Of a stretch of DNA of 64,000 nt, positions 7,240-16,323 are shown in pieces; the stretch's first letter is position 1, and every line of letters begins with the position of its first letter. The stretch is taken from NCBI GenBank assembly GCA_027485235.1, contig JAIXRJ010000049.1, positions 1-64,000 on the forward strand, written 5' to 3'. The translations under genes were made by a program, and so were the position numbers. This DNA is from Comamonadaceae bacterium. GTDB lineage: Bacteria > Pseudomonadota > Gammaproteobacteria > Burkholderiales > Burkholderiaceae_C. The notes beneath the pieces were generated by a model. That model had not been told where the DNA came from and did not search any database. It worked only from the letters and a program-made list of their open reading frames with translations.

Positions 7240-8583
7240 TCAGTGGCCTTGCGCGGCCCGGATGCGATTGACTTGCAAGGGGGTGACTTCAGCGCCTTGG
7301 TGGCCCCATTGGGTGCGCAAGTGCGTCAGCACGGCCGCGATGTCGCGGTCGTCCAACTCCAGCACAAAAGGCGGCATGCCAAAGGGTCGAGGATGGCCCA
7401 CCGTGGCCGGTGCATAGCCCCCGTACAACAGCATTTGCACCAGATTGGTCGGGTCGCGCAACAGCACGGCGCGGTTACCCGCCAGAGCCGGGTAGGCCAT
7501 TTGGCCGGGCGATGTGCTGACACCCTGGCCTTGCTCGCCGTGGCATTGCGCGCAGTGGCGTTCGTAGGTTTTGAGACCCGCCTGGGCCACACGCGGGCTG
7601 ACGACGGGGCTTGCCACAGGCGTGCTTGAGGTGGCAGAAGCGGATTTTTCTGCCCGCGACTTCAGATACACCGCCATCGCCTGCACATCGGCTGGGCTCA
7701 TGTGCTGGGTGCCATGCTGCACCACTTCGGCCATGGGGCCACTGGTATGGGCTTGGGCCGAAGTTCCGGTTTTCAGCAAACGCACGATCTCGGGCAGCGG
7801 CGTGCTGGCCATGCCGGCTTCACGGTCATTGTCCAAGTCGGGCGCGTACCAATTGGTCACGGGCATCAGCCCGCCTGACAGATTGTCCACGCCTGGGCTG
7901 GCACCCAGCGCATTGCGCGGGCTGTGACACGCCGCGCAATGCCCAAGGCCTTGCACCAAATAAGCGCCGCGGTTCCATTCGCTGGTTTGGCGGGCGTCGG
8001 GCTGAAACGGCACGGGCTGGAAGTAAAGCGTGCGCCAAACCGCCAAAGCCGCTTGGGTGCCCACCGGCCAAGTCAGGGTGTGCGCTGTGGGCACCTGCCG
8101 GACCGCAGGCAGGCTTTGCAACCAAGCGAGCAAATCGTCGCTGTCTTGCCGGGTGATCACGCTGGTGTGGTTGTAAGGAAAAGCCGGGGTCAGCAGTCGC
8201 CCACCCTTGGATCGACCCTGGTGCAGGGCCTGCCAGAAGTCATCACGGTGCCACTGGCCCAGTCCTGTTTCCGGGTCGGGCGTGAGGTTGCTGCTGAAAA
8301 CGCTGCCAAACGGTGTGTCAATGCGCCGTCCTCCTGCCATCTCGGCGCCGCCGCGTGCCGTGTGGCAGGCGATGCAGTTGCCCGCCCGGGCCAGGTATTG
8401 CCCGCGCTCGATCTGTGCGGCCTTGTCCAGTCCGTTCACCTTGTCGAGAGCGCTTGAAGGTGCGGGTGTGCTGTGCCGCCCAAACCAGTAGCTGCCCCAG
8501 TTGTCAACCACCACATAGACCCACAAGGCCAGCAAGATGCCCAACAAGCTCAGGCCGATGCGTGTGGCGGCGCGGGTTTTCAT
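7240..8583 (-). CDS. membrane-anchored triheme cytochrome c (AdhB-like)
   Basis: The product is 447 aa with one N-terminal membrane anchor (about 9-28) and three haem c sites: CIACH at 70-74, CAACH at 216-220 and CAQCH at 344-348. Three-haem layout, length and motif spacing match the cytochrome c subunits of membrane-bound alcohol/aldehyde dehydrogenases, which pass electrons from a periplasmic dehydrogenase to quinone or oxidase. No dehydrogenase subunit is next to it; the only partner is the diheme cytochrome upstream, whose stop overlaps this start in ATGA. A low-complexity Ser/Ala/Pro linker (about 313-330) precedes the third haem domain. Confidence 0.9.
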   Translation of the reverse strand: MKTRAATRIGLSLLGILLALWVYVVVDNWGSYWFGRHSTPAPSSALDKVNGLDKAAQIERGQYLARAGNCIACHTARGGAEMAGGRRIDTPFGSVFSSNLTPDPETGLGQWHRDDFWQALHQGRSKGGRLLTPAFPYNHTSVITRQDSDDLLAWLQSLPAVRQVPTAHTLTWPVGTQAALAVWRTLYFQPVPFQPDARQTSEWNRGAYLVQGLGHCAACHSPRNALGASPGVDNLSGGLMPVTNWYAPDLDNDREAGMASTPLPEIVRLLKTGTSAQAHTSGPMAEVVQHGTQHMSPADVQAMAVYLKSRAEKSASATSSTPVASPVVSPRVAQAGLKTYERHCAQCHGEQGQGVSTSPGQMAYPALAGNRAVLLRDPTNLVQMLLYGGYAPATVGHPRPFGMPPFVLELDDRDIAAVLTHLRTQWGHQGAEVTPLQVNRIRAAQGH

Positions 8584-9347
8584 GGCTTGCCCCCGTGCAA
8601 TTGGGGGGCGCTGCCGCAGCGCAAAGCCTCGGGCAAAGGTGTGCCCTGAGGCGCTTGTGCGGCGGGGTGGGCGTTGGCAGGCAGGGCTTGGCGGGCCAAC
8701 CAGCTGGAGACCGCGTTCAGGTCATCGGCAGGGATGCGTTGGACCACTTGCGCCATGCAGTCGGGGCCCAAGGCTTTGCGTTGGCCGGTTTGCCAAGCGC
8801 CGAGTTGGGCGTTCAGGTAGTCCAGTGGCAGGCCCAGCAGGCCCGGCACGTTTGGTTGCACGCCGGTCAACCGCGCACCGTGGCACTGGGTGCAGGCGGG
8901 CAGGCCCCGGCTGGCATCGCCCTGGGTGACCAGTTGCTGGCCTTTGGCCAAACGTTCGGGCGTGATCACGTTGTTGGCGCTGGGGCGGGGATAGGGCAAC
9001 TCCAACAAGGAGAAATACAGGGCCATCTCGCCCAGGTACTCGTCGCTCAGGGGTTCAATCAGGCGGGTCATCAGCTCGTAGTGACGGCGGCCTTGTGCAA
9101 AGTTGCGCAACTGGTGGTGCAGGTAAGCGGCGGGCTTGCCCGCAAGGCGCGGGTAATAACCATCAGGCCCAGCGCGGCCCTGGTCACCATGGCAGGCCAT
9201 GCAGGCCCGGGTTCGCTCGGCCATGTTGTCGGCAAATCGGGCGGGCGTTTGGGCCTGCACAGTGGCCGCTGCAAGGCCCAAGCTGCCCGCCAGTGTCACC
9301 AGCACCAGGCGCAACAGAAGTGTCAAACGTGAGGAAAACAGGCTCAT
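8580..9347 (-). CDS. exported diheme cytochrome c
   Basis: The product is 255 aa with a signal peptide (hydrophobic core LTLLLRLVLVTLAGSLGLA, cleavage near VQAQ). Haem sites are CMACH at 49-53 and CTQCH at 152-156, in two similar halves, a cytochrome c4-like layout. The frame stays open for another 1 kb upstream, but that part is antisense to other genes; the start at 9347 is set by the signal peptide. It is first in a two-gene operon with the triheme cytochrome (4-base overlap). Probable role is periplasmic electron transfer to a terminal oxidase. Confidence 0.88.
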   Translation of the reverse strand: MSLFSSRLTLLLRLVLVTLAGSLGLAAATVQAQTPARFADNMAERTRACMACHGDQGRAGPDGYYPRLAGKPAAYLHHQLRNFAQGRRHYELMTRLIEPLSDEYLGEMALYFSLLELPYPRPSANNVITPERLAKGQQLVTQGDASRGLPACTQCHGARLTGVQPNVPGLLGLPLDYLNAQLGAWQTGQRKALGPDCMAQVVQRIPADDLNAVSSWLARQALPANAHPAAQAPQGTPLPEALRCGSAPQLHGGKP

Positions 9348-9443
9348 GCACTGAAGATAACCGATGCGGCGACAATATCGGGTTTTCCGCTGGGTTGTGC
9401 AGGCCACGCCAAGCGATTTGTGACCCTTTCGATTGCCCAGAAC

Positions 9444-9962
9444 ATGTCCGATATCCAAGTACGATTTGCCACCCAAAAAGACGCCCCCGCCGTGGCCGCC
9501 TTGCACCTGAACGCTTGCCGCATGGCGTATGCCGGTCAAGTGCCTGACGAGCATTGGGCCGCCACGCCCATCCTTAAGCGCGTGACGTTCTGGAAAGAAG
9601 CCATTGAATACGGTGAACCCCAGGTGATGGTGGCGCTGGACGGCCAGGAGATCGTGGGTTTTGTGGGTTTTGACCGCTCGCGCGACCCGAAATCCAAAAA
9701 CACCACCGGTGAAATTTGGGCCATCTACGCCGCGCCCGAGCGCATCGGCCAAGGCGTGGGCCTGGCCCTGTGGGATGCCGCCCGCGAAGGCCTGCAGGAC
9801 GAAGACTGCACCGATGTAACCGTGTGGCTGCCTTTGTTGCACGAACAGACTTTGCGTTTTCACGAGTTGGCGGGTTTCAAGCGCGAGATGAACACTGCCC
9901 GCACCGTGCCTTTGGGCGGCGTGAAGGTGGAAGAAGTTCGCCTCAAGCGCAAACTGGGCTGA
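9444..9962 (+). CDS. GNAT family N-acetyltransferase
   Basis: The product is 172 aa from the ATG at 9444; a GTG at 9420 would add 8 residues. The order is typical: IQVRFATQKDAPAVAALH at the N-terminus, central strand GFVGFDRS, then the acetyl-CoA loop region EIWAIYAAPERIGQGVGLAL where GQGVGLAL is the Q/RxxGxG/A pyrophosphate-binding motif, and a C-terminal FHELAGFKRE segment. The substrate is unknown. It is followed 37 bases later by dusC on the same strand. Confidence 0.88.
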   Translation: MSDIQVRFATQKDAPAVAALHLNACRMAYAGQVPDEHWAATPILKRVTFWKEAIEYGEPQVMVALDGQEIVGFVGFDRSRDPKSKNTTGEIWAIYAAPERIGQGVGLALWDAAREGLQDEDCTDVTVWLPLLHEQTLRFHELAGFKREMNTARTVPLGGVKVEEVRLKRKLG

Positions 9963-9999
9963 AGCACCCAGCCGCCGCGCCGTTGAGGTTTCCCGCCTG

Positions 10000-10992
10000 A
10001 TGAAACTCCTGTTGGCGCCCATGGAGGGCCTGCTCGACCACACGCTGCGCGACGTGCTCACGCGGGTGGGTGGCGTGGATTTGTGCGTGACCGAGTTCAT
10101 CCGGGTGACCAACACGGTCTTGCCGCGCAGGGCCTTCATCCGTGTGGCCCCCGAACTGCTCAACAACAGCCGCACGGTCGCAGGCGTGCCGGTGCGGGTG
10201 CAGCTGCTGGGTTCTGACCCGATCTGTTTGGCCGACAACGCGGCAGCTTTGGCCGAACTGGAGCCGCATGGCATTGATCTGAACTTTGGCTGCCCCGCCA
10301 AGACCGTCAACCAGCACCGTGGTGGCGCGGTCTTGCTGGACGAGCCCGAACTGGTGGGACACATCGTGGCGGCCGTGCGGCGGGCAGTGCCTGCGCACAT
10401 CCCGGTCTCGGCCAAGATGCGGCTGGGTTACAACGACGACCGCCGCGCCGAAGACTGCGCCCAGGCCATCGAAGCGGCCGGTGCCAGCGATTTGGTGGTG
10501 CATGCCCGCACCAAGGCCCATGGCTACCGTCCGCCCGCGTATTGGGACCGGATCGCCGATTTGCGCCGGCATGTGCGCATGCCCATGGTGGCCAATGGCG
10601 AAATCTGGACCGTGGCCGACGCCTTGCGTTGCCGAGAAGTGACCGGTTGCGATCGCCTGATGATTGGGCGCGGCATGGTGTCCGACCCCGGGCTGGCGCT
10701 GGCCATTGCGCAGCACGATGCTGGGCTGTCGCAAGGCGATGATGGCCGCGCTGTGCCTTGGCCGGTGATCGCCGGTTTGCTGCAAGTGTTCTGGGCAGGG
10801 GTCAGCTCGCGGGTGGCGCCTCGCCACCGTTCAGGGCGCCTCAAGCAGTGGCTCAATTACCTGCGCAGGGTCTATCCCGAGGCGCAGCAGGCGTTCGATG
10901 AACTGCGTTTGGTCCATGATCCTGCTCAGATCGCGCGCTGGTTGATGGTCCATGCTGCGGGGGATGTGGACCCCAGATCAAGTCCGGGGTGA
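10000..10992 (+). CDS. dusC: tRNA-dihydrouridine synthase, DusC type
   Basis: The product is 330 aa. It starts MKLLLAPMEGLLDHTLRDVL, the flavin-binding opening of Dus proteins, and has the catalytic cysteine in LNFGCPAKTVN at C98 and an FMN phosphate site (VVANGEIWT-like, then MIGRGMVSDP). Length and N-terminal PMEGL favour DusC over DusA or DusB. The enzyme reduces specific tRNA uridines (U16 in E. coli) using NADPH. The last ten or so codons (VDPRSSPG) are encoded by a REP-like element at 10968-10992, so the native C-terminus has been replaced or extended by repeat sequence. Confidence 0.93.
   Translation: MKLLLAPMEGLLDHTLRDVLTRVGGVDLCVTEFIRVTNTVLPRRAFIRVAPELLNNSRTVAGVPVRVQLLGSDPICLADNAAALAELEPHGIDLNFGCPAKTVNQHRGGAVLLDEPELVGHIVAAVRRAVPAHIPVSAKMRLGYNDDRRAEDCAQAIEAAGASDLVVHARTKAHGYRPPAYWDRIADLRRHVRMPMVANGEIWTVADALRCREVTGCDRLMIGRGMVSDPGLALAIAQHDAGLSQGDDGRAVPWPVIAGLLQVFWAGVSSRVAPRHRSGRLKQWLNYLRRVYPEAQQAFDELRLVHDPAQIARWLMVHAAGDVDPRSSPG
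10968..10992 (+). repeat. REP-like element, copy 1
   Basis: GGACCCCAGATCAAGTCC followed by GGGGT forms an imperfect hairpin. An inverted relative lies at 20631-20652. A second imperfect inverted repeat (GGATCCGGC and GCCGGGATCC) follows at about 11035-11065. Such short palindromes are scattered in many proteobacterial genomes. Confidence 0.6.
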
Positions 10993-11076
10993 CAAAGCAG
11001 GTCCGGGGCGACACAGAAACAGGTCGTGCCGGACAGGATCCGGCAGCCCTGCGCCGGGATCCAGGTTTGCAGGGAC

Positions 11077-11436
11077 TCAGCCGTGTTTGGCCAAATGGTC
11101 AACCACTTCGGTGCGCAGTTGCTCCAGCTGCGGGGCCAGGCGGCCATAAGCGTTACGCACTTCGGCGGGCTCACCATGCTTGCTCAGTTGCTCGACGGCC
11201 ACCACGCGCTCGACCAAACTGTCCACACAGAACACGGGGGTGAAACCTTTGAGCTGGTGCAACACGCGGTTGGCGCCCAACACATCGTCTTTGTTCAGCA
11301 AGTCCACCAGCAAGGGCAAATCTGTGCTCAGCGTCTGTTGCAAGGTCTTGAGCAGGCTCAACACCCCATCGGTATCCCCAATGAACTCCATGGCCCGTTC
11401 AACGGACAAGTAGGTGGGGATGGGAGACGGGCTCAT
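11077..11436 (-). CDS. orphan histidine phosphotransfer (HPt) protein
   Basis: The product is 119 aa from the ATG at 11436. The helix ANRVLHQLKGFTPVF carries the HxxKG signature of HPt domains (H about 55-60, K three residues later), and the rest is predicted all-alpha. HPt proteins shuttle phosphate between receiver domains in multistep phosphorelays. No histidine kinase or receiver gene is adjacent; the only receiver protein in the window is the HTH-REC regulator at 25430. It lies between the REP element and a Nudix gene on the same strand. Confidence 0.75.
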   Translation of the reverse strand: MSPSPIPTYLSVERAMEFIGDTDGVLSLLKTLQQTLSTDLPLLVDLLNKDDVLGANRVLHQLKGFTPVFCVDSLVERVVAVEQLSKHGEPAEVRNAYGRLAPQLEQLRTEVVDHLAKHG

Positions 11437-11501
11437 AAAGGGTGGGTGCAATTTGAAAGTTTGAAATCACGTTACAAAATGAAACGTATGAATTCCATAT
11501 T

Positions 11502-12380
11502 CTAGTCAAGCAAAGCAGCCAGCCCCAGTTCGGGTTCAAAACGTTTGTCTTTGAACATCAAACGGCTGGGCCCAGGGAAGGCGGGCTCGGCGACCGAGTG
11601 CCGTGGGTCGCCGGGGTAACAGATGGTGCGGATGCCGTCCTGGTCAAAGGGCTCGGGCTGCACCACGGGCGGTTTGCGGCCGATAGCTTCGGCCAGCACG
11701 CTTTGGGCGTTGGCATGGCGCGACAGGTGCACCAGGCTCATGATTTGGGGTGGGGCCAATTCAATTTCACGGTTCCAGTAGCGGAGCAGGGCTTCGCGTG
11801 GGCCGATCCACAGGGTCTCGGTGGTCTCATGCTCGTCGTGGCGAGCGGTTTGGTCCGCAGGCACCAGCGTGATGAAAAAGCGGGTGTCAAAGCGCTTGTT
11901 GGTGACCGAGGCCTGCTTGGGCGTGATCCAACGCGTCCAAGGCACCAGGGCTTCGGTTTGCAGCGTCAAGCTGTGGCTTTGCAAAGCTTGCGTCCAGCTT
12001 TGGCCATCACGCAAGCTCGCTTGCAGGGCGTTCAGATCGGCGCCCTCGTGTTCGGTCTGGCCGAGCAACACGCGGCATTCTTCAAAGGCTTCGCGCATCG
12101 CCGCCACAAACAGACCGCCTGCTTTGGCGTGGGGCAATTCGGGCTCGGCCAGCCGCTCATGCAAGTGACCCATGCCCTGGCTCAAGCGCGACAAAACCTC
12201 GGCTTGCTGATCGGCCGCGTCCAGCTTGCCGCCTGGAAAGACATAGGCTCCGCCCAGCACATTCGAGGCCTGGTGGCGCCGGAGCAGCAAAACCTGCAGC
12301 CCGTCGGCCGTGTCGCGCAGCAAGACCACGGTGGCAGCGTCTGCGGGGGGGGTGGTGATGGTGTCGGTGTTCAGTTCCAT
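11502..12380 (-). CDS. Nudix hydrolase, NUDT19-like with split Nudix box
   Basis: The product is 292 aa from the ATG at 12380; the frame stays open to 12440 but without a better start. The Nudix box is interrupted: GGAYVFPGGKLD begins it, and about 45 residues later REAFEECRVLLG supplies the REx2EE part. An insertion inside the box is characteristic of the CoA-pyrophosphohydrolase-like NUDT7/NUDT19 branch, which cleaves CoA and acyl-CoA diphosphates. Nearby genes for acyl-CoA metabolism (SDR, thiolase) fit that substrate, but it is inference. The gene is divergent from the SDR at 12531. Confidence 0.85.
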   Translation of the reverse strand: MELNTDTITTPPADAATVVLLRDTADGLQVLLLRRHQASNVLGGAYVFPGGKLDAADQQAEVLSRLSQGMGHLHERLAEPELPHAKAGGLFVAAMREAFEECRVLLGQTEHEGADLNALQASLRDGQSWTQALQSHSLTLQTEALVPWTRWITPKQASVTNKRFDTRFFITLVPADQTARHDEHETTETLWIGPREALLRYWNREIELAPPQIMSLVHLSRHANAQSVLAEAIGRKPPVVQPEPFDQDGIRTICYPGDPRHSVAEPAFPGPSRLMFKDKRFEPELGLAALLD

Positions 12381-12530
12381 GGGGCGGGTGTCAAGCGGGT
12401 AACAGAGCCTGGGCTCGGGCTGATTTATATTGGTTTGCAAGCAGACGGGTGTGCACCGCTTCAGATTAGCAGATGGCCATGGACGGACCTGTCACCCATT
12501 GAACCCCAGCATTTCACAAGGAAAATTTCC

Positions 12531-13442
12531 ATGAGCATCGATTTCAAAGGCCGCGTGGCCATCGTCACGGGTGCAGGCGGCGGTTTGGGCCAGCAGCACG
12601 CGCTGGCGCTGGCCGCCCGTGGGGCCAAAGTGGTGGTCAACGACTTGGGCGGCGATGTGCACGGTGTGGGTGGCTCGGTCTCGGCGGCGCAGGCCGTGGT
12701 CGATGAAATCCGCGCCGCCGGTGGCGAGGCCATCGTCAATGGCGCATCGGTGACCGATTTTGTGGCCGTGCAGGCCATGGTCCAGCAGGCCATGGACACC
12801 TGGGGCCGGGTGGACATTCTGGTCAACAACGCCGGCATCCTGCGCGACAAGAGCTTTGCGAAGATGGATTTGGCCGATTTCCGTTTGGTGGTCGACGTGC
12901 ACTTGATGGGGGCCGTGCATTGCTCCAAGGCGGTGTGGCCCATCATGCAGGCGCAAAACCATGGCCGCATCGTGCTGACCACCTCGTCCAGCGGCCTGTA
13001 TGGCAACTTCGGCCAGGCCAACTACGGCGCGGCCAAGATGGCGCTGGCGGGCCTGATGCAGACCTTGTCGATCGAAGGCGAGAAGCACAACATCCGCGTG
13101 AATTGCCTGGCCCCCACCGCCGCCACCCGCATGACCGAAGGCCTGATGCCCGAAGCGGTGCTCAAAGCCCTGGAGCCGCAGGCCGTGGTGCCCGCCATGC
13201 TGGTGATGGCCAGCGACAATGCCCCCAACCGCACCATCCTCTGTGCCGGCGCCGGCAGCTTTGAAGTGGCCCACATCACCTTGACCCAAGGGGTGCACCT
13301 GGGCCTGACCCCCGACACCCCCGAGCGCCTGGCGGCGGCCTTGGCCCAAGTGAGCGATCGCCAGGGTGAGACCGTGCCCTTGTCGGGCGCTGCGCAAGGC
13401 ACGCTGGAGGTGGGCAAAGCCATGCAAGCGCACGGCGGCTGA
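12531..13442 (+). CDS. short-chain dehydrogenase, 17-beta-HSD4/MFE-2-like
   Basis: The product is 303 aa. The start at 12531 has AAGGAAA about 8 bases upstream; the longer open frame before it is antisense to the Nudix gene. TGAGGGLG at 13-20 is the NAD-binding loop, NNAG at 99-102, catalytic Ser at about 153, YGAAK with Y165 and K169. The FKGRVAIVTGAGGGLG opening and the long insert after LVVND (GGDVHGVGGS) resemble the (3R)-hydroxyacyl-CoA dehydrogenase domain of multifunctional enzyme 2. Probable role is oxidation of a 3-hydroxyacyl-CoA. Confidence 0.9.
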   Translation: MSIDFKGRVAIVTGAGGGLGQQHALALAARGAKVVVNDLGGDVHGVGGSVSAAQAVVDEIRAAGGEAIVNGASVTDFVAVQAMVQQAMDTWGRVDILVNNAGILRDKSFAKMDLADFRLVVDVHLMGAVHCSKAVWPIMQAQNHGRIVLTTSSSGLYGNFGQANYGAAKMALAGLMQTLSIEGEKHNIRVNCLAPTAATRMTEGLMPEAVLKALEPQAVVPAMLVMASDNAPNRTILCAGAGSFEVAHITLTQGVHLGLTPDTPERLAAALAQVSDRQGETVPLSGAAQGTLEVGKAMQAHGG

Positions 13443-13491
13443 CCCTGCCAGCGGGCCTGCAGGCCCAAATTTTCAGACGGGATGCTGCAAG

Positions 13492-13507
13492 CTGTATGAA
13501 TGTACAG
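13492..13507 (+). promoter_or_regulatory. LexA (SOS) box upstream of umuD
   Basis: CTGT-N8-ACAG with an AT-rich spacer and flanking A/T matches the LexA operator core. It ends 12 bases before the umuD ATG, so bound LexA would cover the promoter and translation start region. An in-frame ATG at 13496 lies inside the operator and is therefore not the likely start. Confidence 0.9.
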
Positions 13508-13519
13508 TATATTTATGGC

Positions 13520-13960
13520 ATGACAACAGCCGACCTTTCATCCCCGCAGCCCGTCTGTGTGCCCGACACCAAGGTGTGGTTGGCGATGTGCGCTTGGACC
13601 GTTCGGGCGGGGTTTCCATCGCCAGCGGCGGACCACACGCGCAAACGCCTTGATCTGAACGAGCACCTGATCCGCAACAAAGAGGCCACCTTCATCTTCC
13701 GGGTGAAGGGGGATTCGATGAACGGCATCGGTATTTACGAAGGCGACGAGTTGTTGGTGGACCGCTCGATTGAGGCCAAGCACGGCAACATTGTGTTAGC
13801 GGTGCTGAACGACGAGTACACCGTGAAACGCCTGCATCGCCGTGGGGGGGTGGTCAAACTGATCGCAGAAAACCCGCTGTTCCCCCCCATCGTGGTCAAA
13901 GACGGTCAAGAGTTGCTGATTTGGGGTGTAGTCACGCGCAATCTCCATAAGCTGTATTGA
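13520..13960 (+). CDS. umuD: UmuD, SOS mutagenesis autoprotease
   Basis: The product is 146 aa. RecA-stimulated self-cleavage should occur at A30-G31 ([11 protein letters not shown]), where E. coli UmuD has C-G. The catalytic serine is S66 (KGDSMNG) and the lysine K103 (EYTVKRLH), the S24 peptidase dyad. The processed form joins UmuC as DNA polymerase V. A LexA box sits immediately upstream, and umuC starts 5 bases after the stop, so the two form an SOS operon. Confidence 0.95.
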   Translation: MTTADLSSPQPVCVPDTKVWLAMCAWTVRAGFPSPAADHTRKRLDLNEHLIRNKEATFIFRVKGDSMNGIGIYEGDELLVDRSIEAKHGNIVLAVLNDEYTVKRLHRRGGVVKLIAENPLFPPIVVKDGQELLIWGVVTRNLHKLY

Positions 13961-13964
13961 CGCC

Positions 13965-15239
13965 ATGCCGCCGACCCGCCAGCAAGCCTTGGCGCTTGTA
14001 GATTGCAATAACTTTTACGTCTCGTGTGAGCGGATCTTCCGGCCCGACTTGGCTCGGGTGCCCATGGTCATCTTGTCCAACAACGATGGTTGCGTGGTCT
14101 CCCGATCCAACGAGGCCAAGGCGCTGGGCGTCCCCATGGGACAGCCCTGGTTTGAGTGCAAAGCGCTGGCCGAAGAGCATGGCATCTTGGCCTTGAGCAG
14201 CAATTACGCCCTGTACGCCGACATGTCCAACCGGGTGATGACCATCTTGAGCGGGTTTTCGCCGCAGTGCGAGGTCTACTCCATTGACGAATGCTTTGTC
14301 GATTTGACAGGCCTGCCCCAGTTGCGAGCGCTCAGTTACGCCATGCGCGAACGCGTGGGCATGTGGACGGGCATGCCGGTGTGCGTGGGCATTGGCCCCA
14401 CCAAGACCTTGGCCAAACTGGCCAACCATGTGGCCAAAAAGCACCCGCGGTCCAAGGGCGTTTTCAACTACAACGCCTTGACTGCGCCCCAAAAATCGAG
14501 CTTGCTTCAATGCCTGCCGGTGCAAGAGGTCTGGGGCGTCGGCCGCAAGCTGACCCAACGCTTGGCGCGTCACGGCGTGACCACGGCTTTGGATTTGCGT
14601 GAAGCCCACATCCCCAGCCTGCGTGCGGAGTTCGGTGTGGTCATGGAGAAAACGCAACGCGAGTTGCAGGAAACGCCTTGCATGGCGTTGGAGGAAGTGC
14701 AAACCGACAAAAAGCAGATCATTTCCAGCCGCTCTTTTGGCAGCATGGTCACCGAGCTGCCTGTTTTGAAAGATGCACTGTCCACATTTGTGGCCAACGC
14801 TTGCACCAAATTGCGCGCCCAAAACAGCCACGCAGCGGTGATACAGGTCTTCTTGCAGACCAACCGCTTTCGCAAAGAATTGCCCCAATACATGCCCAGT
14901 CTGGCCGTGCCATTGCCTTGTCCAACCCATGACTCCTTGGAGATCAATCGGTGGGCCAGCTTTTTGTGCGAACGCATGTTCAAGCCAGACTACGCCTACA
15001 AAAAAGCAGGGGTCGTGTTGAGCGACATCCGCCCCACGACCCACCACCAAGGCGATTTGCTGACCAGCGCACGGCCTGATCAGCAAAAACTGATGCAGTC
15101 CCTGGACAGCTTGAACGCCCGCTATGGTCGAGGCACCGTCAAAGTGTCCACGCAGGGGGCGTACGCGGGCTGGCAAATGAAGCAATCGAAAAAGTCCCCC
15201 AACTACACCACCAGTTGGGACGACTTGCCCATGGTCTGA
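13965..15239 (+). CDS. umuC: UmuC, Y-family translesion DNA polymerase subunit
   Basis: The product is 424 aa, the usual UmuC length. Metal-binding residues are D13 in [15 protein letters not shown] and D108/E109 in [10 protein letters not shown], all intact. Helix-hairpin-helix ([19 protein letters not shown], about 185-203) and little-finger regions follow, and there is a C-terminal UmuC-specific segment. It replicates past damaged bases with UmuD'2. Confidence 0.96.
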   Translation: MPPTRQQALALVDCNNFYVSCERIFRPDLARVPMVILSNNDGCVVSRSNEAKALGVPMGQPWFECKALAEEHGILALSSNYALYADMSNRVMTILSGFSPQCEVYSIDECFVDLTGLPQLRALSYAMRERVGMWTGMPVCVGIGPTKTLAKLANHVAKKHPRSKGVFNYNALTAPQKSSLLQCLPVQEVWGVGRKLTQRLARHGVTTALDLREAHIPSLRAEFGVVMEKTQRELQETPCMALEEVQTDKKQIISSRSFGSMVTELPVLKDALSTFVANACTKLRAQNSHAAVIQVFLQTNRFRKELPQYMPSLAVPLPCPTHDSLEINRWASFLCERMFKPDYAYKKAGVVLSDIRPTTHHQGDLLTSARPDQQKLMQSLDSLNARYGRGTVKVSTQGAYAGWQMKQSKKSPNYTTSWDDLPMV

Positions 15240-15342
15240 AGCACCTGACGTGGGCCGCAGGCCTGCCATCTCCACGGATGCCATGGGCTCGGTGGCTTGT
15301 GGGTTTTTCAAGCAAAATTGATGCTCACTCACAGGAGACCCC

Positions 15343-16275
15343 ATGAAAGTTGGTATTGCAGGCATCGGGAAAATGGGCGCAGCCATTGGCGCACGCTTGT
15401 TGGCGCAGGGCCATGACCTGACGGTTTGGAACCGAACCCCCGAGAAGACGCAGGGTTTGCGCGATGCTGGGGCCCAGTGGGCACAGAGTCCCCAAGCGCT
15501 GACGGCGGCTGTGGATGTGGTCTTGACCTTGCTCACCGATGAGCAGGCCTTGGACGAGGTGTATGGCGGGCCTGCGGGTCTGCTGTCTGGTTTGAATGGC
15601 GCTGGCGCTTCAGCGCTGGCGTCAACGCCCGCCTTAGCGCGCAAGGTTTTCATCGACATGAGCACTGTGCAGCCCGCCAAACCCCAAGCCATGGCGGCCC
15701 AACTTGCTGCGCTGGGTGCGGTCTTTTTGGAGTGTCCCGTCGGCGGCAGTGTGGGCCCAGCCAAAGAAGGCAAGCTGCTGGGTTTTGTGGGGGGTGCGGC
15801 CGCAGATGTGGCCATGGTTTTGCCCCTGCTGCAAACCCTGTGCAAGCGGGTCGAGCATGTGGGCACACATGGCGCAGGTGCCACCATGAAGTTGGCGGTG
15901 AACTTGCCGCTCATGGTGTATTGGCAAACCTTGAGCGAAGCGCTGTCCTTGGTCGAGCCTTTGGGTTTGGACCCACAGCGCGTGGTGGATATTTTGTCGG
16001 ACAGCTCGGGGGGGCCCAATATGCTCAAGGTCCGTGGCGCCATGCTGGCACAAACGCTCAAGCAAAAGAAGAGCGATCAAGTGACTGTGAACGTGGCCAC
16101 CATGCGCAAAGATCTGCGCGCCATGTTGGCCCAAGGCCAAAGCACACAGCGAGAGATGCCACTGACCAGCTTGGCCTTGGCGCAGTTCAACCAAGCTGCG
16201 CAAAACGGCTTGGACGACAAAGACTGCACCGAACTGCCCGTGTGGTGGTTGGCCCAAGGCGGCAAGCGCGCATGA
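15343..16275 (+). CDS. NAD-dependent 3-hydroxyisobutyrate dehydrogenase-family enzyme
   Basis: The product is 310 aa with AGGAG 6 bases before the ATG. MKVGIAGIGKMGAAIGARLL is the Rossmann dinucleotide site of beta-hydroxyacid dehydrogenases; VWNRTPEK at the end of strand 2 favours NADP. ECPVGGSVGPAKEGKL is the substrate-binding loop (consensus DAPVSGG) and AGATMKLAVNL carries the catalytic lysine. The substrate could be 3-hydroxyisobutyrate, tartronate semialdehyde or a relative; context does not decide. It is convergent with a Bug gene. Confidence 0.9.
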   Translation: MKVGIAGIGKMGAAIGARLLAQGHDLTVWNRTPEKTQGLRDAGAQWAQSPQALTAAVDVVLTLLTDEQALDEVYGGPAGLLSGLNGAGASALASTPALARKVFIDMSTVQPAKPQAMAAQLAALGAVFLECPVGGSVGPAKEGKLLGFVGGAAADVAMVLPLLQTLCKRVEHVGTHGAGATMKLAVNLPLMVYWQTLSEALSLVEPLGLDPQRVVDILSDSSGGPNMLKVRGAMLAQTLKQKKSDQVTVNVATMRKDLRAMLAQGQSTQREMPLTSLALAQFNQAAQNGLDDKDCTELPVWWLAQGGKRA

Positions 16276-16291
16276 TGTGAGCGCCGGCACC

Positions 16292-16316
16292 CTGGACCGG
16301 CCGTGGACCGGTCCAG
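16292..16316. terminator. bidirectional hairpin between convergent genes
   Basis: CTGGACCGG and CCGGTCCAG form a perfect 9-bp GC-rich stem around a 7-nt loop, midway between the dehydrogenase stop and the Bug gene stop. Confidence 0.6.
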
Positions 16317-16323
16317 CCGGGTC

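Noticed and set aside
9348..10415. Long N-terminal extension of the diheme cytochrome
   Set aside because: It is antisense to the GNAT and dusC genes and has no protein-like pattern; a clean signal peptide begins at 9347.
11598..12530. N-terminal extension of the SDR gene
   Set aside because: It is antisense to the Nudix gene; the SDR has a good ribosome site and a canonical N-terminus at 12531.
13932..16061. 700-codon minus-strand frame opposite umuC and the dehydrogenase
   Set aside because: Shadow frame of GC-rich coding sequence; the plus-strand genes have intact catalytic motifs throughout.
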